Shown here in pieces: positions 1-8,015 of a stretch of DNA of 64,000 nt; within the stretch, counting starts at the first letter, position 1, and each line of letters begins with the position of its first letter. Under the pieces are notes generated by a model. It searched no databases, was not told the DNA's origin, and saw nothing but the letters and a program-made list of their open reading frames with translations. The DNA is from UBA3478 sp964217345 (lineage in GTDB: Bacteria > Bacteroidota > Bacteroidia > Flavobacteriales > Flavobacteriaceae): contig CAXPJI010000025.1 of assembly GCA_964217345.1 (NCBI GenBank), forward strand, positions 1 through 64,000, in the 5' to 3' direction. The translations under genes and the position numbers were made by a program.

Positions 1-1
1 A

Positions 2-1033
2 GCATTCGGAGTAAGTCATTATGAGTGTATTGATGCACGCGAGCGACTATATAACGAAGTGCTGCGTTTCTTGATTTACGGAAATGTGCTAAGAAACAAT
101 ACATATCCGCTATCGGTTAGTGCCGAACGCGCTACTCAGGCAATGGTGCTTATTGAATATGCTAAGAAGGTGGGAGCGAAGTCAATCGTTCATGGATCCA
201 CTGGAGCAGGAAACGATCAGGTTCGATTTGATCTAATCTTTAGCGTACTTGCCCCAGAAATTGAAATTATCACCCCGATTAGAGATAACACTTTATCAAG
301 AGAAGAGGAGATTGAATACCTGAAAAGCCATGGTTACGAATTTAGCTTTGAAAAGTCGAAGTATTCAGTAAACAAAGGAATTTGGGGAACGTCTGTAGGA
401 GGAGCAGAAACTTTAACTTCTTCGACGGGGCTTCCGGAGTCGGCTTATCCGTCACAACTTGAAAAGTCAACACCGGAGAAATTAACTCTTGAGTTTAAGA
501 GCGGAGAATTAAGTTCAGTAAATGGACAAAAAGGTTCTCCGACTGAATTAATTACCCTGCTTGAAGAGATTGCTGCGCCCTTCGCTATTGGGAGAGATAT
601 CCATGTGGGTGATACGATTTTAGGGATTAAAGGGCGTGTTGGTTTTGAGGCTGCCGCACCAATGATCATTCTGAAAGCTCACGAACTTCTCGAAAAACAT
701 GTGCTTACCAAGTGGCAACAATATCAAAAACAGCAATTGGCTCAGTTTTACGGGATGTTACTTCACGAAGGTCAATTGCTAGACCCCGTAATGAGAGATA
801 CCGAGGCTTATCTAGAGCGCAGCCAAGAACGAGTCACAGGAGCTGTTTATTTAACGCTGCATCCGTATCGATTTACCTTAGAGGGCATTGAGTCCCCTTA
901 CGATATGATGCAGTCGAAAGTCGCCACTTACGGTGAGACCAATAAAGCTTGGGATTCTAGAGACGCTAAAGGATTCATCAAAATTTATAGTAACGCCATT
1001 CAAATTTCACACCATGCAAAGCCACAAGATTAA
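2..1033 (+). CDS. argG: Argininosuccinate synthase, 5' end outside window
   Basis: This enzyme ligates citrulline and aspartate with ATP in the penultimate step of arginine synthesis. The reading frame is open from base 2, so the N-terminal ATP-loop part lies outside the window and about 343 residues are visible. Family sequence is seen in the HYECIDARERLYNEV stretch at the edge and the GSTGAGNDQVRFD motif near 200-240, which belongs to the citrulline/aspartate-binding synthase core. A GTG at 59 is an internal codon, not the start. It is the first visible gene of a plus-strand arginine operon and overlaps the start of argC by 20 bases. Function is confident; only the upstream boundary is unknown. 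Confidence 0.96.
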   Translation, partial: AFGVSHYECIDARERLYNEVLRFLIYGNVLRNNTYPLSVSAERATQAMVLIEYAKKVGAKSIVHGSTGAGNDQVRFDLIFSVLAPEIEIITPIRDNTLSREEEIEYLKSHGYEFSFEKSKYSVNKGIWGTSVGGAETLTSSTGLPESAYPSQLEKSTPEKLTLEFKSGELSSVNGQKGSPTELITLLEEIAAPFAIGRDIHVGDTILGIKGRVGFEAAAPMIILKAHELLEKHVLTKWQQYQKQQLAQFYGMLLHEGQLLDPVMRDTEAYLERSQERVTGAVYLTLHPYRFTLEGIESPYDMMQSKVATYGETNKAWDSRDAKGFIKIYSNAIQISHHAKPQD

Positions 1034-2009
1034 GGTTGCTGTCATAGGTGCAACAGGATATACAGGAGCTGAATTAATTAGAGTTCTCGCCTTTCATAGC
1101 GGGGTAGAACTAACACAACTCATCAGTCGTTCGAAAGCGGGTCAGTCAGTGGTAGAAGTGATGCCAGAACTTTCAAGTCGAGTCGATTTAGACTTTAGCG
1201 GTACCATTAACGCGGGTGCAGATGTATGGTTTCTTGCGCTTCCGCACGGGGCTTCTAAATCTTTTATAGAAGAGCACAAGGCACTTGCTGATCAGGTTAA
1301 GATTATTGACCTCAGTAATGAGTTCAGACATATTAACCATTCAAAATGGGGAGGCTACCACTTTACTTTTGGTTTGCCTGAACTGAGAAGACAGGAGATT
1401 CAAAACGCGAATCATATTGCTAATCCGGGGTGTTTCGCAACCGCAATTACCCTAGGTTTAGCACCGCTTTTTCACCACGATAAAATAGATGGGCAGACTT
1501 CGATCCATATTAACGCTACAACAGGAAGCACTGGAGCAGGGGCCTCGCTTTCAGAGACCTCACATTTTAGCTATAGACTGAACAATCTTTCGTGGTATAA
1601 AGCTTTTACCCATCAACATTTAGCTGAAATTGGGGAGCAACTCACTCAGAAGACTGAAGGTGCTCCAAAGCTGTTTTTTCTTCCGCAGCGAGGAGCCTTT
1701 GCTAGAGGAATTTTCGCCACATCGTATTGTGAATTCGATGGATCTCTGAAAGAGGTCTACGACTTATACGAATCGTTTTACAAGGACGCAGCCTTTACTC
1801 AGGTGGTAAAAGCACCGATATCGCTAAAGCAGGTGGTAGGCACAAATAATTGTCAAATCCATCTTCATAAACATAACGACACACTGCTGATTACCTCTGC
1901 CATTGACAATTTATTGAAAGGGGCAGCAGGACAAGCGGTACAGAATATGAATCTCATGTTTGGCTTTGACGAATCTGAAGGCCTGTTATTTAAATCTATA
2001 GGATACTAA
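1014..2009 (+). CDS. argC: N-acetyl-gamma-glutamyl-phosphate reductase
   Basis: It reduces N-acyl-glutamyl phosphate to the semialdehyde with NADPH, the third arginine step. With the ATG at 1014 the protein is 331 residues. It begins directly with the Rossmann motif GATGYTGAE (residues 12-20) and carries the catalytic cysteine in ANPGCFATAI (Cys140), as expected for ArgC. An in-frame start at 933 would add 27 non-family residues inside argG, so 1014 is preferred. The gene overlaps argG by 20 bases and its stop codon overlaps the next start as TAATG, which suggests translational coupling. Given the succinyl-type ArgF' downstream, the natural substrate may be the succinylated form. Confidence 0.95.
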   Translation: MQSHKIKVAVIGATGYTGAELIRVLAFHSGVELTQLISRSKAGQSVVEVMPELSSRVDLDFSGTINAGADVWFLALPHGASKSFIEEHKALADQVKIIDLSNEFRHINHSKWGGYHFTFGLPELRRQEIQNANHIANPGCFATAITLGLAPLFHHDKIDGQTSIHINATTGSTGAGASLSETSHFSYRLNNLSWYKAFTHQHLAEIGEQLTQKTEGAPKLFFLPQRGAFARGIFATSYCEFDGSLKEVYDLYESFYKDAAFTQVVKAPISLKQVVGTNNCQIHLHKHNDTLLITSAIDNLLKGAAGQAVQNMNLMFGFDESEGLLFKSIGY

Positions 2010-2806
2010 TGAAATCGACCATCGCCATTATAGGAGCAGGAAATCTGGGACTAAGTATAGCCTCAGGGCTTCATCAAACAGGACACTCTTTGGTGCTTAC
2101 AAGAAGAAAAACAGGTTCGCTTTCTAGCTGGACAACCAAAGAAAATGTTGAAGTGACTAGCGATAACATTCAGGCGGTTACTAAAGCCGATGTAGTTATC
2201 ATTGCGGTTCAACCCAGTCAATGTGACCGTATTTTAAGACAAATAAAACCAAGTCTTCAAAAGAATTGTTTAGTCGTATGCACAGCTGCTGGATATCAAA
2301 TCGAACAGCTTGAGGCGGTTTTAGGGTCTGACATTGCCGTTTATCGAGCTATGCCCAACACGGCTATTTCGGTACAGGCTTCAATGACCTTAATTGCCTC
2401 GAACGAAACAGGGGTCTCAAGACTTTCAGAGGTTGAGGAACTATTTGCACATGTTGGAGAGACCTTGGCCATTGAAGAGGCTCAAATGCAGGCTGCGACC
2501 GTACTTTGTGCGAGCGGAATCGCTTTTTGGCTTAGACTAATTAGAGCCAATACACAAGGTGGAGTTCAATTGGGATTTGAGTCAGAGGTCGCTTTAAAAA
2601 TTGCCACACAGACGGCTTATGGAGCGGCTCGATTACTTATCGAATCGGGAAATCATCCTGAAGCAGAGATTGATCGCGTTACTACTCCGAGCGGATGCAC
2701 GATAACCGGTCTTAATGTCATGGAGCATTCAGGAATGAGCTCGGCATTTATTCAGGGACTTACGGCCTCTTTTGATAAAATCAACGAAATTAAATCGACG
2801 ACTTAA
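2009..2806 (+). CDS. proC: Pyrroline-5-carboxylate reductase
   Basis: It reduces 1-pyrroline-5-carboxylate to proline with NAD(P)H. The 265-residue protein opens with the dinucleotide-binding IIGAGNLG motif at residues 7-14 and has the C-terminal helical region containing TTPSGCTITGLNVME, the ProC signature. It is embedded in the arginine operon, starting on the TAATG overlap with argC and ending 3 bases before argD. The placement suggests co-regulation of proline and arginine synthesis: P5C can be formed from glutamate semialdehyde or from ornithine by an aminotransferase. No proA or proB is visible here. Confidence 0.93.
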   Translation: MKSTIAIIGAGNLGLSIASGLHQTGHSLVLTRRKTGSLSSWTTKENVEVTSDNIQAVTKADVVIIAVQPSQCDRILRQIKPSLQKNCLVVCTAAGYQIEQLEAVLGSDIAVYRAMPNTAISVQASMTLIASNETGVSRLSEVEELFAHVGETLAIEEAQMQAATVLCASGIAFWLRLIRANTQGGVQLGFESEVALKIATQTAYGAARLLIESGNHPEAEIDRVTTPSGCTITGLNVMEHSGMSSAFIQGLTASFDKINEIKSTT

Positions 2807-2809
2807 GTT

Positions 2810-3931
2810 ATGAGTTTATATCAGGTTTACGCTCAGTATCCGATTGAATTGGTCTCGGCTAAAGGGATGGAACTTACTGACAGCAATGGAGTAAAATATA
2901 CCGATTATTACGGGGGGCATGCGGTGATCTCGATCGGACACAGCCATCCGCACTATGTAAAATCACTCACTGAACAGTTAGAACAAATCGGGTTCTATTC
3001 GAATGTTGTTCTCAATCGTTTTCAGGAGGAACTCGCTGAGCGATTAAATGCGAAATTAAATGAGGACTACGCTTTGTTTCTGTGTAATAGTGGGGCCGAG
3101 GCAAATGAGAATGCACTCAAATTAGCCTCATTCAAGACCGGGCGAAAAAAGGTTCTCGCATTTAAAGGCAGTTTTCACGGAAGAACTTCAGCAGCAGTAG
3201 CAGCTACGGATAATGTTTCGATTGTAGCTCCACTCAATGCTGGTCATGAGGTCGATTTTATTCCTCTTGGCGACCACAAACAATTAGAGCGATTATTAGC
3301 CACAGAACAGTATTGTGCGGTAATTATAGAAACCATTCAAGGGGTTGGAGGATTAGATCAACCCAGCTTAGATTTTGCTTCTGAGATTAACGAACAGTGT
3401 AATAAAACAGGCACCTTACTTATCGCAGACGAGGTTCAATCTGGTTTTGGTAGAAGCGGCAGCTTTTTCTCCTTTCAGCGCTTTGATCTAGAGCCAGACT
3501 TTATCAGTATGGCCAAGGGAATGGGGAATGGATTCCCCATTGGAGGGGTGCTTATACATGAAAAACACGAGGCCGTTAAAAGTGAATTAGGAACTACGTT
3601 TGGTGGAAATTATTTAGCCTGTAGAGCTGCTTTAGCCGTCTTAGACGTTCTTGAAGAGGAAAACTTAATTGCCAATGCGAGAGAATTAGAAACCCATTTT
3701 AGAGCAGAGGTTGATCGACTAGGTATCGAGGCCAAGATTAAAGGCGCAGGGCTTATGATCGGTCTAGACTTTGGAAAACCAACGGCCGCGCTTCGTAAGG
3801 CTTTATTAGAAGAAAGCCATCTATTTGTGGGGTCGTCAAGCAACCCGAATGTGGTTCGAATTCTTCCGCCCCTTAATTGTACCAAGGAGGCATTATCAAC
3901 CCTCCTGAGTGAGATAAAGCGATTATCATGA
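2810..3931 (+). CDS. argD: Acylornithine aminotransferase (PLP class III)
   Basis: This PLP-dependent class III aminotransferase converts N-acyl-glutamate semialdehyde to N-acyl-ornithine using glutamate. The 373-residue protein contains SGAEANE (94-100), the PLP-ring aspartate in ADEVQSGFGR (Asp207) and the Schiff-base lysine in SMAKGMGNGFPIGG (Lys236). It lies between proC and argF', and its TGA overlaps the next ATG by four bases. Ornithine or succinylornithine aminotransferases share this fold, so substrate choice is inferred from the operon rather than read from the sequence. Confidence 0.93.
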   Translation: MSLYQVYAQYPIELVSAKGMELTDSNGVKYTDYYGGHAVISIGHSHPHYVKSLTEQLEQIGFYSNVVLNRFQEELAERLNAKLNEDYALFLCNSGAEANENALKLASFKTGRKKVLAFKGSFHGRTSAAVAATDNVSIVAPLNAGHEVDFIPLGDHKQLERLLATEQYCAVIIETIQGVGGLDQPSLDFASEINEQCNKTGTLLIADEVQSGFGRSGSFFSFQRFDLEPDFISMAKGMGNGFPIGGVLIHEKHEAVKSELGTTFGGNYLACRAALAVLDVLEEENLIANARELETHFRAEVDRLGIEAKIKGAGLMIGLDFGKPTAALRKALLEESHLFVGSSSNPNVVRILPPLNCTKEALSTLLSEIKRLS

Positions 3932-4860
3932 AAAAATACACCAGCGTAAGAGATCTAGTGTCTGCACCAGACGCAGTGAAAGAGGCACTTTCTTTGAAAC
4001 AAAGCCAGGACATTGCAAAGCCTTACACCAAGGACAAGGTGCTTTGTCTGCTATTTTTCAATAATAGTTTGAGAACAAGACTGAGCACTGAATTGGCAGG
4101 GATCAAGCTAGGGATGAAAGTAATGGTCATGCAAATCGGCGAGAGTGGTTGGGCACTTGAGTTTGAAGATGGGGCAATCATGAATAGTACTAAAGCAGAG
4201 CATATCAAAGAGGCTGCCGCAGTTGTTTCTCAATACGCTGATGTTATAGGAATTCGATCGTTTCCAACTCTAACTGATAAGGAGGCAGACATTAATGATC
4301 GGGTAATGTCGGCTTTTGTTGCTCACGCTACCGTACCTGTCTTTAGTATGGAGGGTGCCGTTGAACATCCCCTTCAGGCGCTTGCTGATGCGATTACTAT
4401 TGCAGAGAATTGTACTTACCGACCCAAAGTGATTCTTAGTTGGGCGCCACACCCCAGAGCTCTTCCGCACGCAGTAGCCAATTCGTTCGCCCTTATGATG
4501 CAGGCTACCGATGTTGATTTTGTAATTACCCACCCGAAGGGATACGAACTAGACCCTGCCGTTGTAGGAGATACTAAGGTTGAATACGATCAAGATAAAG
4601 CCTTTGAAGGAGCTGATTTTGTCTACGTTAAAAACTGGTCTCAGTTTGCCGACTATTGTGCGGTTAGTACAGGTCTCGATCATTGGATGATCACTCCTGA
4701 GAAGTTGGGTTCTGCGAAGTTTATGCACTGCCTGCCATTGAGAAGAAACGTGATTGCAACCGACGCTGTCCTAGACTCTGAACAATCGTTGGTGATCGAG
4801 CAGGCGAATAATAGAACCTACTCTGCTGCCTACATCATTCAAAAGTTACTTGAATCATGA
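3928..4860 (+). CDS. argF': N-succinyl/acetylornithine carbamoyltransferase
   Basis: It transfers carbamoyl from carbamoyl phosphate to an N-acylated ornithine. The 310-residue sequence has the carbamoyl-phosphate loop as NNSLRTRLS (45-53), HPLQ (147-150), WAPHPRALPHAV (172-183) and HCLPLRRN (267-274). The modified loops match the acyl-ornithine branch, not classical ArgF. The residue that distinguishes acetyl- from succinyl-ornithine enzymes (Glu92 in Xanthomonas, Pro90 in Bacteroides fragilis) aligns with Ala90 here, in NSTKAEH. Published mutants that replace that glutamate, including with alanine, gain succinylornithine activity, so I infer a succinyl-type enzyme. It overlaps argD and argB by four bases each. 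Confidence 0.93.
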   Translation: MKKYTSVRDLVSAPDAVKEALSLKQSQDIAKPYTKDKVLCLLFFNNSLRTRLSTELAGIKLGMKVMVMQIGESGWALEFEDGAIMNSTKAEHIKEAAAVVSQYADVIGIRSFPTLTDKEADINDRVMSAFVAHATVPVFSMEGAVEHPLQALADAITIAENCTYRPKVILSWAPHPRALPHAVANSFALMMQATDVDFVITHPKGYELDPAVVGDTKVEYDQDKAFEGADFVYVKNWSQFADYCAVSTGLDHWMITPEKLGSAKFMHCLPLRRNVIATDAVLDSEQSLVIEQANNRTYSAAYIIQKLLES

Positions 4861-5627
4861 GTTCTTTATTTATTTTGAAAATCGGAGGAGAATTATTGCA
4901 ATCCCCTGAAAAGTGTGATCAAGTTCTACGGCATTTTGTCGCTCATCAAGGACCGAAAATCTTGGTTCACGGCGGCGGACGAGATGCTTCTGGCTTAAGT
5001 GAAAAAATGGGGATGCAATCCCATCTTATCGATGGCCGAAGAGTTACAGATGCCGCTCAATTAGATATCGTTACTATGGTGTATGCCGGCAAGGTAAATA
5101 CTCAATTAGTGGCGCGATTGAAGGCCTTAGGTCAAAAGGCTTTGGGCATCAACGGCTCTGACCTTGGCATTATTACTTGTGATAAAAGGCCAGCTACCCC
5201 GATTGATTACGGGTTTGTAGGAGATATTAGATCAGTAGATAACTCGGCTATCAATGAGCTCCTTGAATTAGGTATAACGCCTGTTTTCTCTGCAATCACT
5301 AGCGACGGACAAGGACAATTGCTTAATACCAACGCAGATACGGTAGCAACCGCAGTGGCTACTGCATTAACCTCAGATCACACGGTAAAATTGGCGTTAC
5401 TCATGGGAATCCCGGGAATCCTTCGAGATTTAGAAGACTCTGAAAGCTTAATTAAAGACTTAGACCATGCTTCTTATGAGGAACTAAAAGCCTCTGGAGC
5501 ATTGTCAGGAGGCATTCTGCCTAAACTACACAATGGTTTTCAGGCTATAAACAATGGAGTTTATGAGGTGATTATTGCCAATGAAGAAACACTCATCAAC
5601 CATCAAAACACCTTATTATGTCGCTAG
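4857..5627 (+). CDS. argB: N-acetylglutamate kinase family
   Basis: It phosphorylates N-acyl-glutamate with ATP, the second step of arginine synthesis. The 256-residue protein shows the amino-acid-kinase fold: Lys8 in LKIGGE, the glycine-rich HGGGRDAS loop (38-45) and NTNADTVATAVA near residue 160, ending with a GGILPKLHNGFQAI segment typical of ArgB. The length matches short bacterial ArgB proteins lacking the arginine-sensing N-helix, so feedback inhibition by arginine is not obviously encoded. It overlaps argF' by 4 bases and argE by 10 bases. Confidence 0.94.
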   Translation: MSSLFILKIGGELLQSPEKCDQVLRHFVAHQGPKILVHGGGRDASGLSEKMGMQSHLIDGRRVTDAAQLDIVTMVYAGKVNTQLVARLKALGQKALGINGSDLGIITCDKRPATPIDYGFVGDIRSVDNSAINELLELGITPVFSAITSDGQGQLLNTNADTVATAVATALTSDHTVKLALLMGIPGILRDLEDSESLIKDLDHASYEELKASGALSGGILPKLHNGFQAINNGVYEVIIANEETLINHQNTLLCR

Positions 5628-6691
5628 AAGAACTGACTAGCTCTGCTATCGAACTTTTAAAATCACTCATTGCCACGCCTTCTTTTTCTGAGGAGGAGGA
5701 TCAAACGGCTGAACTTATTGACGCTTGGCTCAAGAAGTACGGAGTAATTACCCAAAGGGAGGGGAATAGTGTTATCGCCGTTAATAAACACGAAGACCCT
5801 TCAAAACCCTACTTTCTATTAAACTCACACCACGATACTGTGCGTCCGAACAAGGCTTACACTAGAGATCCTTTCACCCCTGAGGTTATAGACGGTAAAT
5901 TATACGGACTCGGAAGCAACGACGCTGGAGGGCCACTGGTTTCGTTGATGGCCACTTTTGTTCATTTTTATAACTGTTCAGACCTCCCTTATAACCTAGT
6001 GATGGTCGCTTCTGCCGAAGAGGAAACCGCAGGTAAGAATAGTTTGAGAGGCATTCTCCACCTACTGCCTGAATTTGAATTGGCGATTGTAGGAGAGCCT
6101 ACCTTACTCGACCTAGCTATCGCCGAAAAGGGGCTGTTGGTGTATGACGCAATTGTGAAGGGAACTCCCTCACATGCGGCACATCCTAACGATGATAATC
6201 CGATCTATAAATTAGGCAATGTATTGAAGTGGTTTGAAGAACTTGAGTTTGAGAAGAAGTCTGAAATGCTCGGGAGTGTCAAGACTACCGTAACCCAAGT
6301 CTCTGCGGGGAAACAACATAATGTAGTGCCTGCTGAGGTTGCCTTGGTAGTAGACGTTCGTGTTACCGATGCCTATACTAATGAGGAAGTAGACGCTTAC
6401 TTTAGAACGCACGCTCCTTGTCACATGACCGCTCGATCAACGCATTTGAGGTCTTCAGGAATTGAATCGAACCACCCGCTAGTATTAGCAGGAAAGTCAC
6501 TGGGGAGAAAAACGTACGGGTCTCCGACCTTATCCGATCAGGCAGCACTTCGCTGTAAATCGATGAAAATGGGACCAGGAGATAGCCTTCGTTCTCATCA
6601 GGCCGATGAGTTTATCTACCTTCACGAAATAGAAGAGGCAGTTGTTTTATACACTGATCTACTTGAATCTTTTTTTAAATCTATAAACTAG
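5618..6691 (+). CDS. argE: Acylornithine/acylcitrulline deacylase (M20)
   Basis: This M20-family zinc hydrolase removes the N-acyl group late in the pathway. The 357-residue protein has the first metal motif in NSHHDTVRP (His71, Asp73), the bridging aspartate in GSNDAGG (Asp102) and the catalytic glutamate cluster in SAEEETAG (about 134-136). With an ArgF'-type transcarbamylase in the operon the true substrate is probably N-acyl-citrulline, as in Bacteroides and Xanthomonas, rather than acylornithine. It starts 10 bases inside argB and ends 7 bases before argH. Confidence 0.92.
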   Translation: MSLEELTSSAIELLKSLIATPSFSEEEDQTAELIDAWLKKYGVITQREGNSVIAVNKHEDPSKPYFLLNSHHDTVRPNKAYTRDPFTPEVIDGKLYGLGSNDAGGPLVSLMATFVHFYNCSDLPYNLVMVASAEEETAGKNSLRGILHLLPEFELAIVGEPTLLDLAIAEKGLLVYDAIVKGTPSHAAHPNDDNPIYKLGNVLKWFEELEFEKKSEMLGSVKTTVTQVSAGKQHNVVPAEVALVVDVRVTDAYTNEEVDAYFRTHAPCHMTARSTHLRSSGIESNHPLVLAGKSLGRKTYGSPTLSDQAALRCKSMKMGPGDSLRSHQADEFIYLHEIEEAVVLYTDLLESFFKSIN

Positions 6692-6698
6692 TCTTGCC

Positions 6699-8015
6699 AT
6701 GAAACTTTGGGAAAAGGGAATTTCAACAGAAGCTTCTATCGAAAATTTCACTGTCGGAAACGACCGTCATTATGATCGTTACCTAGCTATCTATGATGTC
6801 AAAGCTTCAGCTGCTCATGCTAGAATGTTGCACAAATGTGGGTTTTTAGAACTGCTTGAACTCAATCAATTATTAGAAGGCCTTAGCGAACTTGAAGAAC
6901 AAGTGGCTCTTGCAGATTTTAGTATTCCAGAAAGTTTTGAAGACATCCACTCATACATCGAATATTACCTTACTGACAAATACGGTTCGGTAGGAAAAAA
7001 GATTCACACCGCTCGATCTAGAAATGATCAAGTGATTACGGCATTACAACTTTACGTCACCGATTCTTTGGAGCAGCTTATAGAAAGCACTGCTGATTTT
7101 GCTCGGTTGTTGCTCGAGTTGTCTGAAAAGCATCGCGACATTCTGATGCCGGGATATACCCATTTACAAGTCGCCATGCCTTCGTCGTTTGGCTTATGGC
7201 TTTCGGCTTATGCCGAAACACTATGTGACGACATCGTAGCCCTTAAGGCAGCCGCAGTGGTTTCGAATCAGAACCCCCTCGGCTCAGCAGCGGGATATGG
7301 CTCAAACTTCGGTATTGATCGTCTTTTAACGACTGAACTTATTGGATTTGAGGTGGTTAAGGTAAATTCGATTGCTTCTCAAATGCTTCGAGGTCGAATA
7401 GAGAGAATAGCCATCAATGCCATTTCTCAATTGGGTGCTACGCTAAGCAAATTAGCCGGAGACATCTGCTTATACATGGGTCAGGATTTTGGTTTTCTTT
7501 CTTTTGATGACGAAATCACAACCGGGAGCAGTATCATGCCTCACAAGAAAAATCCGGACGTGTTTGAACTCATTCGCGCCAAGGGGAATGCCTTACAAGG
7601 AGTGTCGGTACAGATCTCAACCATTCTAGCGAATTTGCCGACAGGTTATCACAGAGATCTTCAACTTACCAAGCCGATGTTAATGGATAGTTTTTTAACC
7701 ATTGAAGAGCTGCTCAGCATTTTTTCTTTTTCACTTTCGAAAATGACCCCATCAAAGGCGCTACTAGAGCAAGAGAAGTACACCTATTTATGGAGTGTTG
7801 ATACTTTAAATAGTATGGTAAGTGCTGGGATGCCGTTTAGAGACGCTTATAAAAAGATGGCAGAAGACATAGCGACCAATAACTATGTGCCGAATAAAGA
7901 GGCTGCTCATACTCATTTAGGATCTATCGGAAATTTAGGGCTTGATCTAATTTCAAAAAAATTAGAAGTGGTGGTTCAAAGTGGAAACTACTCGGGCTTA
8001 TCAAGTGAAAAGTAG
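6699..8015 (+). CDS. argH: Argininosuccinate lyase
   Basis: It splits argininosuccinate into arginine and fumarate, the final step. The 438-residue protein belongs to the fumarase/aspartase superfamily: TARSRNDQ (104-111), a catalytic histidine in PGYTHLQ (His155) and the flexible signature loop GSSIMPHKKNPD (276-287). It is the last gene of the arginine operon. Its 3' end overlaps the 3' end of the convergent addB-like gene by 28 bases, and no terminator separates them. The C-terminus is slightly shorter than in E. coli but the core is complete. Confidence 0.96.
   Translation: MKLWEKGISTEASIENFTVGNDRHYDRYLAIYDVKASAAHARMLHKCGFLELLELNQLLEGLSELEEQVALADFSIPESFEDIHSYIEYYLTDKYGSVGKKIHTARSRNDQVITALQLYVTDSLEQLIESTADFARLLLELSEKHRDILMPGYTHLQVAMPSSFGLWLSAYAETLCDDIVALKAAAVVSNQNPLGSAAGYGSNFGIDRLLTTELIGFEVVKVNSIASQMLRGRIERIAINAISQLGATLSKLAGDICLYMGQDFGFLSFDDEITTGSSIMPHKKNPDVFELIRAKGNALQGVSVQISTILANLPTGYHRDLQLTKPMLMDSFLTIEELLSIFSFSLSKMTPSKALLEQEKYTYLWSVDTLNSMVSAGMPFRDAYKKMAEDIATNNYVPNKEAAHTHLGSIGNLGLDLISKKLEVVVQSGNYSGLSSEK

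Noticed and set aside
933..1013. Upstream extension of argC
   Set aside because: It lies wholly within argG and adds 27 residues before the Rossmann motif that do not resemble ArgC.
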